From: Saprospiraceae bacterium
GTDB lineage: Bacteria; Bacteroidota; Bacteroidia; Chitinophagales; Saprospiraceae
Length of the DNA stretch: 34,685 bases
Assembly: GCA_021739645.1 (NCBI GenBank)
Contig: JAIPBL010000070.1
Span: 1 to 34,685, forward strand
Direction of reading: 5' to 3'
Shown: piece after piece, positions 8,728 to 15,034 of the stretch
How the letters are laid out: each line of letters begins with the position of its first letter
How positions within the stretch are numbered: position 1 is the first letter of the stretch
The notes under the pieces: model-generated
What the model saw: the letters and a program-made list of their open reading frames with translations, nothing else
Databases searched by the model: none
What the model was told of the DNA's origin: nothing
Position numbers and translations under genes: made by a program

Positions 8728-9339
8728 ATGTCTGAAGTCCTTCAAATTTTCATCGCTTATTCCAGTAAGGACAGCACCTATATGGATGAACTGCGTCCCC
8801 ACCTCGCACTCCTCGAACAGTATGGCAAAGCCAAAATCAGGTACTACGCCAAAATAGCGCCCAGCGTGTTGGGAAAAGCCGCCATAAAGAAAAACCTCGA
8901 CCGGGCGGACATCATACTTCTGCTTGTCAGCGCTGAATTCCTCATTTCCGGCATTTTAAAGGAAGAAGCAGTCGCTCGTGCCATCAAACGTCAAAAAATG
9001 GATACGGCCCTCGATGTGCCTTTTGTTTTCCCTCTCTTGGTGCAAAGTTGCAACTGGAAGGATACCGAATTAGGCAACGTCAAACTCCTACCCTGTGGCA
9101 CCAAGCCTTTAGAAAAGTGGGTAAATATCAACGAAGCTTGCACTGCTGCTGCCAGTACGCTTACAAGCACGGTAAACAACCTCATACAGGTCAAGGAATT
9201 GAAAGCAGAACTCAGAGAAGAGAAAGACCGCAGACGAAAAGCAGAGGAGCAGAAAGATTCGACTGTCAAAGGTTCTTATCTCAGTTGGGCAATCTCTGTC
9301 ATACTTATGATTTGTTTGATTTACCAAAAATGTAACTGA
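8728..9339 (+). CDS. TIR-domain protein with C-terminal membrane helix
   Basis: The product is 203 residues from the ATG at 8728. Residues 5-90 form a TIR domain: strand A IFIAYSSKDS, then DELRPHLALLEQYG, RADIILLLVSAEFL (about 59-72) and an acidic pair Glu79-Glu80 where TIR NADases have their catalytic glutamate. A predicted coiled coil follows (about 155-178, KELKAELREEKDRRRKAEEQ), then one membrane helix (about 184-200, YLSWAISVILMICLIY). Bacterial TIR domains commonly deplete NAD+ or make cyclic ADP-ribose signals in antiphage defence. Whether this one is catalytic is inferred. Two bases separate it from the LRR gene, so it heads a three-gene operon. Confidence 0.85.
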   Translation: MSEVLQIFIAYSSKDSTYMDELRPHLALLEQYGKAKIRYYAKIAPSVLGKAAIKKNLDRADIILLLVSAEFLISGILKEEAVARAIKRQKMDTALDVPFVFPLLVQSCNWKDTELGNVKLLPCGTKPLEKWVNINEACTAAASTLTSTVNNLIQVKELKAELREEKDRRRKAEEQKDSTVKGSYLSWAISVILMICLIYQKCN

Positions 9340-9341
9340 CC

Positions 9342-10064
9342 ATGTCAGACCTCGCCAAGCAACGCATCGAAGAAGAGAAAATTGAGCGTACCGGACACCT
9401 CAACTTGGGGAAATGCGGATTGACCAATTTTCCCGACCTTTCTGAATTGCATTGGCTGGAAACCCTTATCATCACTGATGATTTAATAATCCCCGTTAGA
9501 CCAAGGATAGTTCATCCACTGCCAAAAGGGTTGAAATCTTTGACCATCGGCGACCCTCTCCAATGGGTTGATGATAGGGACGAATGGTGCCAATTAAAAT
9601 ATGGACAAATCAATAATTGGCAATTCCTTGAAAAATTGAACCATTTGGAAGTCTTGAAAATACGGGCCTACCAATTTTCCGATGATTATTCCTTTGAAAG
9701 CTTGACAAGCTTACAAGACCTACAGCTCTCTTTTGTAAGTTTCACTGGGAGCAGGTATTTCGGTGAACACCTGGCCAATCTTAAAAACCTTGACCTTAGC
9801 TGCAACTATATCTCAGACTTACGATTCCTAAAAAACATGACAGGACTTATTAGCCTAAACCTTTATTACAACCAAATCACCGATGCACCTATTTTGGAAA
9901 GCCTGACCAATTTGGAAAGCCTTGACCTTCGATTAAATAATATCACGGACTGGCAGTTTTTGGAAAAGCTAATAAACTTGAAATCCCTTCGCCTGACAAG
10001 CTATCAAATATCGGACGAACCAATCTTCAACGCTTTAAAAGAAAGGGGAGTCATTGCATCATGA
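9342..10064 (+). CDS. leucine-rich-repeat protein of the TIR operon
   Basis: This 240-residue cytoplasmic protein is made almost entirely of 22-residue leucine-rich repeats of the internalin or SDS22 type. Repeats are clearest from residue 100 on: LEKLNHLEVLKI, LTSLQDLQLSF, LANLKNLDLSCNYISD, MTGLISLNLYYNQITD, LTNLESLDLRLNNITD, LINLKSLRL. A helical cap (LAKQRIEEEKIERTG) starts it. There is no signal peptide. The gene is AT-richer than its neighbours. In a conflict operon such a protein would be the recognition or scaffold partner of the TIR effector; that role is inferred from context. Confidence 0.85.
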   Translation: MSDLAKQRIEEEKIERTGHLNLGKCGLTNFPDLSELHWLETLIITDDLIIPVRPRIVHPLPKGLKSLTIGDPLQWVDDRDEWCQLKYGQINNWQFLEKLNHLEVLKIRAYQFSDDYSFESLTSLQDLQLSFVSFTGSRYFGEHLANLKNLDLSCNYISDLRFLKNMTGLISLNLYYNQITDAPILESLTNLESLDLRLNNITDWQFLEKLINLKSLRLTSYQISDEPIFNALKERGVIAS

Positions 10065-10381
10065 AACTCAACACCGAACTCATAGAATACTACCTCGCCT
10101 CCGGCGAGTTGCGGGAGCAACTCGACTGGATTTGGGAGAAACAGGGGCTTTACCGCAAACCCTCAGCGGATGAATTGGAGATGTTGTCCCTCGCTGAAAA
10201 ACCTCCCGGTTTGACCCTCGACGGGCTGAACCAAAGGATACTGGATGAAATGCCCGCATGGGAAGCATCCTTGCAGCCATTGTTGGTGTTTTCCGGCTTA
10301 ACTGCCGAAACACTGGCCCAATTGCAATCGAACGAAAAATGGCAGATATTCAAAAATCTCCAAGCTTCATTCGCTCAGTAG
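10061..10381 (+). CDS. small helical protein, third gene of the TIR operon
   Basis: The 106-residue soluble protein overlaps the LRR stop codon by 4 bases (ATGA). It is helical and acidic (TELIEYYLASGELREQLDWI; GLTAETLAQLQSNEKWQIFK), with no motif I recognise. Its GC content is higher than that of the LRR gene. The coupling implies stoichiometric expression with the LRR protein; it could be an adaptor or an inhibitor. No homologous family could be named. Confidence 0.7.
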   Translation: MKLNTELIEYYLASGELREQLDWIWEKQGLYRKPSADELEMLSLAEKPPGLTLDGLNQRILDEMPAWEASLQPLLVFSGLTAETLAQLQSNEKWQIFKNLQASFAQ

Positions 10382-10650
10382 CCGCAAGTGGAAATCGGAA
10401 ACCCCCAATTGAAAAGCAGTCATTACCCGGAAATACAGCTTGACGGGCGGGTAGTCCGACACGTGATTTTTTGGGAACAGCAAGGTGCTGTTTGGAAGGC
10501 ACAAAATCGGACAACTGGTGCAAAAAACAAGCGGAATAAAGGCAAAACACGCCGGCTGGAATCCTCCGGGCAATCTCAAGGCACTCGTCGTAAGGATGTA
10601 CCGACAGGCGGTAGATGCCGCCGCCGAGCTTTTTCAGGTCGCCGCCTTCC
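10367..10650 (-). pseudogene. AbiEi-type antitoxin relic (type IV toxin-antitoxin)
   Basis: On the minus strand one frame reads GGDLKKLGGGIYRLSV, then IPAGVFCLYSACFLHQLSDF and VPSKQHLAVPKKSRV. This fits the winged-helix to AntA region of AbiEi antitoxins (LxxxGxGIYxLP, then P-x-G-V-x-x-L-x-S-A). After a frameshift near 10455 the second frame continues with YPPVKLYFRVMTAFQLGVSD and a stop at 10367. Both the N-terminal helix-turn-helix and the C-terminal half are missing, and no AbiEii toxin follows. It lies between the two convergent conflict operons. Confidence 0.65.
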
Positions 10651-10693
10651 TCCAGACCGCCTGATTGGCACGCCGCTGCCCTGCGGTTTCCCT

Positions 10694-10728
10694 TTTGCTA
10701 ATGCCGATTGCAAACCGGCATTAGCAAA
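10694..10728. terminator. hairpin between convergent operons
   Basis: A perfect 13-bp inverted repeat (TTTGCTAATGCCG, 10694-10706, with 10716-10728) and a 9-base loop lie between the ends of the TIR operon and the STAND operon. The stem is GC-containing with flanking T and A runs. It could end transcription from either side, most likely from the minus-strand operon ending at 10776. Confidence 0.5.
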
Positions 10729-10775
10729 GTTTGAGTGGAAATGATAGAGGGGAAGACACCGCACCAGCGAGGAAT

Positions 10776-12785
10776 CTACATTTCAGGAGGAGCTAATATT
10801 CCTTCCTCCTCATAGTATCCAGGTGGCATAGGAAAAGGAAATTTAGGAATTATTATTTCACAGTTTGGCAGTAATAGTTGAATTGTACTCCTCTGGTTTT
10901 CATGACTATTAGAAGTGAAAACTAATTTTTCCAGATGCTTTAACCGACTAATTTTAAAAGGTATCGAGTCGATGCGGTTATCATTCAAAATCAATAGCCT
11001 TAAATGCGTACATGAAAACACTTCATCAGGAACTGTGCTTATTTCCTTCCTAGATAAATCAATTGCACTGATTTTATTGGAAATATCTCTACTGTCAAAT
11101 GCAACTCTATAAGTATTGCCCAGTGTGTCCAAAAGGTAATTAACTGGTCGATATTCATCTAATTCTCTTTTAATTACCCTTGCATAACCCGTATAAATAT
11201 CAAACTGTTCTGCGTTATCCCATTTACCAAGTTTAGCGAAACTATCGCCATTTCTATCCATAAAATAGAAACTCGCACCTTTAAAAGCTAAGGCAAACTT
11301 ATCATCATAGAAGAAATATGCATCGGTTAATTTATTGGCTTTTTTATTGGCATTTTTTGCAATCCACCCAAAATAAGCTGCTACTATCAACCCTGTTCCA
11401 ATCATAAAAAATAACTTTCTTACTCTTTTTAGCTGCTTACGTGTTTGCTCCAACTCCTCCGCCTGCCTCCCCACAATATGAGCCTCACTCTCCCGTATCC
11501 GCCCCTCCAACCCCACCGGATACTCCTTATATTCCCGATACGGTCGCATCAAATCCAAATCCTCCTGCGAAAAGAACCCCAACCGCTCCTCATACACCCG
11601 GTAAATATCAGCCGCCTTCTCCCGCAACTTCATCTCATCCGTCAAATTTTGCCCCACCACCAGCGCCAGCACATCGTGACTGATTTCGTACTGCGTCCGT
11701 TCCCCCGCTTTGAGCGGGCGGACGATGCGGCGGGTTTCCAGCTCCCGGAGCAGTTCCGGCAGCGGTCTTTTCAGGGCGATGCCTTTGGCTTGCAGGTCGA
11801 GTTGCATGTCGGCTTCGTTCAACTGCAGCTTGGTGTGCCGCTCCGAAATCATGCAGGCGAGCAGTTCGAGTGGCGCTTTATCGCCGTGGGCGGGTTCAAG
11901 TTCTTTGAGTTGTTTATTCAGGAAGCTGTCGAGGACGCTTTCGAGGTTGTCGTTTTCCCGGACCAAGTCCTGGTGCAACAGCGGGAGTGCGCCGTTTTTC
12001 CCGGCGGCGGCTGCCCGTTCCCAGAGTTCGCCGAGGAAGACCTGCACATGGGCAAGCTCGATTTCCTGGCGCTGGTCGGGCAGCTTGGAGAGGATGGTTT
12101 CGGCGAGCCGGGTGGGGTCGTCCACCCGGAAATGGGCGGCGTAGCGGGGCGCTTCCAGCATGTTGAAGATGACCGCCTGCACGGGCGTCCGCCGCATTTT
12201 TTCCAGCCGGAAACGGTGCTGGAAGATGCTGGAGCAGAGCGGCTCGAACTCCGACAGGTGCCCGATGAACTCCTCCCGCATGACGAGCATCACCCGGCAG
12301 GGCACCTTGTAGCGGATGAGCCGGTGGAGGCGGATGAAAAAATCCCGCTTTTCCTCCTCCCGCCCCGAAATAAGCAGTTCCTCGAACTGGTCGAACAGCA
12401 GATAGACCGGCTGGTAGCGCTCGGCAAAGAGGTTTTCTATGGCCTGCCCGAAGTCGGTGCTTTCGTCGTTGGGCAGCCCGGTTTCCGGGTTCAGCTCCAT
12501 TTTCCGGTGCAGGGCGTCGTTGATGCCGGCGAACACCGCCGCCGTCATGTCGTCGCCCCGGCGAATGGTGAGGGCATGCCAGTCGGCGTCGGAAAACTGG
12601 TTGCGCAGCCCGCACTCGATGAGGCTGGTCTTGCCCGCCCCCGACGGACCATAGACCAGCAGGTGCTTCACGCCGCTCAGCGCATCGTACAGCGCTTCGG
12701 TCTCCTTTTCCCGCCCGAAGAAGATGTCGGCGTCTTCCTGGGCGTAGGCGTCGAGGAACTTGAAGGGGGAGGTGGGTCGAGTCAT
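10776..12785 (-). CDS. STAND-type P-loop NTPase with membrane helix, WG-like repeats and LRRs
   Basis: The 669-residue sensor-like protein starts with FFGREKETEALYDAL, typical of the novel STAND group, followed by Walker A GPSGAGKTSL (46-55) and Walker B YLLFDQFEEL (128-137). A winged-helix-like segment ends in YEISHDVLA (366-374). A membrane helix lies at about 458-476 (LFFMIGTGLIVAAYFGWIA). C-terminal to it are WG-like repeats (FYFMDRNGDSFAKLGKWDNA) and two or three leucine-rich repeats (AIDLSRKEISTVPDEVF; LRLLILNDNRIDSIP). STAND NTPases act as ligand-triggered assembly switches. It overlaps the upstream gene by 4 bases. The 3' part (10776 to about 11440) is distinctly AT-richer than the 5' part, suggesting a swapped sensor domain. 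Confidence 0.88.
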   Translation of the reverse strand: MTRPTSPFKFLDAYAQEDADIFFGREKETEALYDALSGVKHLLVYGPSGAGKTSLIECGLRNQFSDADWHALTIRRGDDMTAAVFAGINDALHRKMELNPETGLPNDESTDFGQAIENLFAERYQPVYLLFDQFEELLISGREEEKRDFFIRLHRLIRYKVPCRVMLVMREEFIGHLSEFEPLCSSIFQHRFRLEKMRRTPVQAVIFNMLEAPRYAAHFRVDDPTRLAETILSKLPDQRQEIELAHVQVFLGELWERAAAAGKNGALPLLHQDLVRENDNLESVLDSFLNKQLKELEPAHGDKAPLELLACMISERHTKLQLNEADMQLDLQAKGIALKRPLPELLRELETRRIVRPLKAGERTQYEISHDVLALVVGQNLTDEMKLREKAADIYRVYEERLGFFSQEDLDLMRPYREYKEYPVGLEGRIRESEAHIVGRQAEELEQTRKQLKRVRKLFFMIGTGLIVAAYFGWIAKNANKKANKLTDAYFFYDDKFALAFKGASFYFMDRNGDSFAKLGKWDNAEQFDIYTGYARVIKRELDEYRPVNYLLDTLGNTYRVAFDSRDISNKISAIDLSRKEISTVPDEVFSCTHLRLLILNDNRIDSIPFKISRLKHLEKLVFTSNSHENQRSTIQLLLPNCEIIIPKFPFPMPPGYYEEEGILAPPEM

Positions 12786-14167
12786 TTCGCCGGGGTTTTG
12801 AAGGGTTTGAAAACTTGTTCCAATTGCTCGAACAGTTCGTCGAGCCGGGGCTGTCTGTTGTTTTGGGCTTTCACTTGCAGTTCCTTGTTGGATGGGAGGC
12901 TACGCTTGCCTAACGCCAATTCGTTTTTGTACAGGGCAAAATGGTATTGCCGCCCTCCAACGCCCTGCCCACTGAAGTAGAAAATTTCGGGCGTCTGCTT
13001 TGGATTTTCTGCAAAAACGCTTTGGTCAATCACGAGCGGCGAGAGGGAAAGATAGGTCGAGGGGTCGTGGATGTGGTCGAGGCAGCTCGCCACGTTACTA
13101 CCTTTGAACAGCAGTACACTTTGGTTGTAGGTAAAAAAATCTTCGATGGACTTGGAGGGGTAATCCTCTGCTTCCGAGGAAGTTTCGGCGTACATTCCGT
13201 GCAGTTCGCCGTAGCGGTGGACGAAGTTTTTGGGCGTCCCCATGCGGTAGTTCAGGCTGATGTCCTTGATGGAAACGAGGCGGTATTTCGCCAAAAAGGA
13301 AAGTTTGCGCAGCCAAAACACCAAGCCGGTGAGGTATTCATCGAGTAGCCGGGGCAGGTTTTCTTCTTCCGGCATGGCGTTTTCCAGCAGCAGGTTGCGA
13401 TGCTTTTCGAGGAAAAGAGCGGTGGCGTACAAGTCGCCGCCGGTGTGGGAAAGTTCCTGCACGAAGTCCCCGATTTCCGGCATGAACGCCTCGTTCTGCG
13501 GCAGCATTTCCGTCGAGAGCAGCAGCAGACTGAGGTAGTCGAACCCGGCGTGGCGGTTTTCTTCCAATTGAATGAAGCCGGAAATCGCAGTGTTGGGCTT
13601 GTCTTCAGACCTGTTCGCACTTGAAGTGCTCACAGGTCTAAGCAGTTGGGCGACCTGCACGTAGCACAAATAGCGCAGGGTGCTTTGGAAGGCTTCTGCC
13701 AAATACGACAACTGCTGTTGCGGAGGATATGCATCCGCATTTTTGGGCTTGGTCATCATTTTTAGCAAAAAGACTTCTATAATCCAGCCGTAGTGCTGAA
13801 ATATGGCAGGTACGGTGTTGCCTACCGATACTCCTTTTTTCAGCAACTCCTGCCGCAAGCTCTGCACCCAGCGGTTTTCGTCAGTGATGAGATTTTGCGC
13901 CAAATCAGGCGGCAAAGCCTTGCCAAAGTTGAGTTGCCCGACGACGAAGTCAAAATTAGCATTGGTGATGGAGCCGATGTTGTAAATCTTGTCGGCGGTC
14001 TGGAAGGATTGGGCTTGCTGCTTTTCCAATAAGGCTTGCAGTGCGTCCAATTTGTTGAAAATTTCTCGCACTTCGCCGTTGACGTTCAGCGTGATGGTGC
14101 TGTCCGTCACCCCTTGGATGACGATGTTTTGGTTGCCTTGCAGGTTGGTTTCGTTTGTCATGGTCAA
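12782..14167 (-). CDS. adaptor-like protein with N-terminal shared docking motif
   Basis: The product is 461 residues. The first 30 residues contain GNQNIVIQGV and STITLNVNG, a beta-prone motif. A short coiled coil follows (about 33-52, REIFNKLDALQALLEKQQAQ), then QTADKIYNI (56-64). The same two motifs occur at the C-terminus of the effector encoded just upstream. The remainder (about 80-461) is mainly helical with no recognised domain, signal peptide or membrane segment. It overlaps the effector gene and the STAND gene by 4 bases each. I infer a linker that couples the STAND switch to the effector. The coding status is secure; the function is not. Confidence 0.8.
   Translation of the reverse strand: MTMTNETNLQGNQNIVIQGVTDSTITLNVNGEVREIFNKLDALQALLEKQQAQSFQTADKIYNIGSITNANFDFVVGQLNFGKALPPDLAQNLITDENRWVQSLRQELLKKGVSVGNTVPAIFQHYGWIIEVFLLKMMTKPKNADAYPPQQQLSYLAEAFQSTLRYLCYVQVAQLLRPVSTSSANRSEDKPNTAISGFIQLEENRHAGFDYLSLLLLSTEMLPQNEAFMPEIGDFVQELSHTGGDLYATALFLEKHRNLLLENAMPEEENLPRLLDEYLTGLVFWLRKLSFLAKYRLVSIKDISLNYRMGTPKNFVHRYGELHGMYAETSSEAEDYPSKSIEDFFTYNQSVLLFKGSNVASCLDHIHDPSTYLSLSPLVIDQSVFAENPKQTPEIFYFSGQGVGGRQYHFALYKNELALGKRSLPSNKELQVKAQNNRQPRLDELFEQLEQVFKPFKTPAK
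13977..14003 (-). repeat. 27-bp exact repeat, copy in the adaptor gene
   Basis: Identical to 14195-14221 in the effector gene and in the same orientation. On the minus strand it encodes QTADKIYNI in the adaptor N-terminus. Confidence 0.95.
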
Positions 14168-14805
14168 GAGAAGTTGGCGGTATCTATTTTATCAATGTTG
14201 TAAATCTTGTCGGCGGTCTGGTTCGTCGTGTTCCCGGTATTGATGGATACCGTGCTGTTCGTGTTGCCACTCACAACGATGTTGCCATCGCCGCTTACAT
14301 TGACCATATTGCCATCACCCGGATGCTTGAACTCCGTAAACCCATCCAGTACAAGCCTATCCAATTCCCTGTTGAACTGGTTCCATAGGTCACTGGAATC
14401 TTTGAAGGGGCTGTAGAAATGCTTCAACGCTTTCAGCTTCTGGTGGAATTCTTCCAAGCTTGGGTCAGTGACAATGCCATCGGGCGTTTTGAAGTAAGTG
14501 AAGATGAAGGGTTTTTCTTTGGACTTGAACTGCCCAAACGCCTTTTCAAATTCCTCCCCGGTGTACATGCCGACCTTGGTGTAGGCAAGCAGGATAAAGA
14601 GGTCAGCTTCCTCAACTTTTTTATTGTATTCGCTTTGTGAACCCTCAGCACCCATTCTTGCCGACAGGTCCTCCCAAATGTCGAGGTGCAGAAAAACGCC
14701 CTTGTCAGTCCAAGCTTTGGATTTACGGTAGATTTCGATTTCGAACTGCTCACGCTCAGGTTTGAGCTCGGCGGAGGAGGCAAGGAATAGGGTTATTTTT
14801 TTCAT
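14164..14805 (-). CDS. effector-like protein, LASS-ELxxER family, with C-terminal docking motif
   Basis: The product is 213 residues from the ATG at 14805. Residues 1-110 form an alpha/beta domain: ITLFLASSAELKPEREQFE, LDIWEDLSARMG, QSEYNKKVEEADLFILLAYT, then KVGMYTGEEFEKAFGQF and PFIFTYFK. This matches a TIR-like or DUF4062-like Bacteroidota family found in conflict systems. The linking segment is helical. The last 53 residues hold GDGNIVVSGNTNSTVSIN and end with QTADKIYNIDKIDTANFS, mirrored at the start of the next gene. An ATG at 14877 is in frame but lies on the promoter, so 14805 is chosen. Enzymatic activity is unknown. Confidence 0.78.
   Translation of the reverse strand: MKKITLFLASSAELKPEREQFEIEIYRKSKAWTDKGVFLHLDIWEDLSARMGAEGSQSEYNKKVEEADLFILLAYTKVGMYTGEEFEKAFGQFKSKEKPFIFTYFKTPDGIVTDPSLEEFHQKLKALKHFYSPFKDSSDLWNQFNRELDRLVLDGFTEFKHPGDGNMVNVSGDGNIVVSGNTNSTVSINTGNTTNQTADKIYNIDKIDTANFS
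14195..14221 (-). repeat. 27-bp exact repeat, copy in the effector gene
   Basis: Identical to 13977-14003. It encodes QTADKIYNI near the effector C-terminus. Exact identity at third codon positions implies a recent copy or gene conversion. Confidence 0.95.
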
Positions 14806-14860
14806 GAACGGGTAATGGTTGTTTAATGCTGAATCCGGGACAAACCTTCGTGGGTTCGTT

Positions 14861-14874
14861 ACCGATATATCGGT
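14861..14874. promoter_or_regulatory. 14-bp perfect palindrome, candidate operator
   Basis: ACCGATATATCGGT is a perfect palindrome lying immediately downstream of the -7 element, where transcription of the STAND operon should start. Its size and position suit a dimeric repressor site. No dedicated regulator gene is adjacent. Confidence 0.45.
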
Positions 14875-14907
14875 CAAATGTAGTAAATCGATTCAACCTT
14901 GACCAAA
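14875..14907 (-). promoter_or_regulatory. Bacteroidota promoter of the STAND operon
   Basis: On the minus strand TTTG (14907-14904) is followed after 21 bases by TACATTTG (14882-14875). This fits the TTTG-N19-21-TAnnTTTG consensus. The predicted leader to the ATG at 14805 is about 60 bases. Confidence 0.65.
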
Positions 14908-15034
14908 AACCATTATTTACCTTACCATAGGAGAAGTTCTTGTCACTCAACCGCAATCGGGTGGCGTCTCACGGCGTTTCCGGCATCGGTTGTTGCAGGA
15001 TTATTTTGCGGGGCAGTGGAAGGAGGATTGACAT

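Noticed and set aside
10388-10744. 118-codon plus-strand ORF after the TIR operon
   Set aside because: The minus strand over the same bases carries recognisable AbiEi segments, while this frame is a basic low-complexity translation with no plausible family.
11445-12980. 511-codon plus-strand open frame opposite the STAND and adaptor genes
   Set aside because: It is antisense to clear minus-strand genes with Walker motifs. Its translation is rich in H, Q, V, G and F with no domains, as expected from a codon-bias shadow.
14806-14877. Upstream ATG at 14877 as the start of the effector gene
   Set aside because: It would lie on the -7 promoter element and palindrome, and the extra 24 residues do not resemble the family N-terminus.
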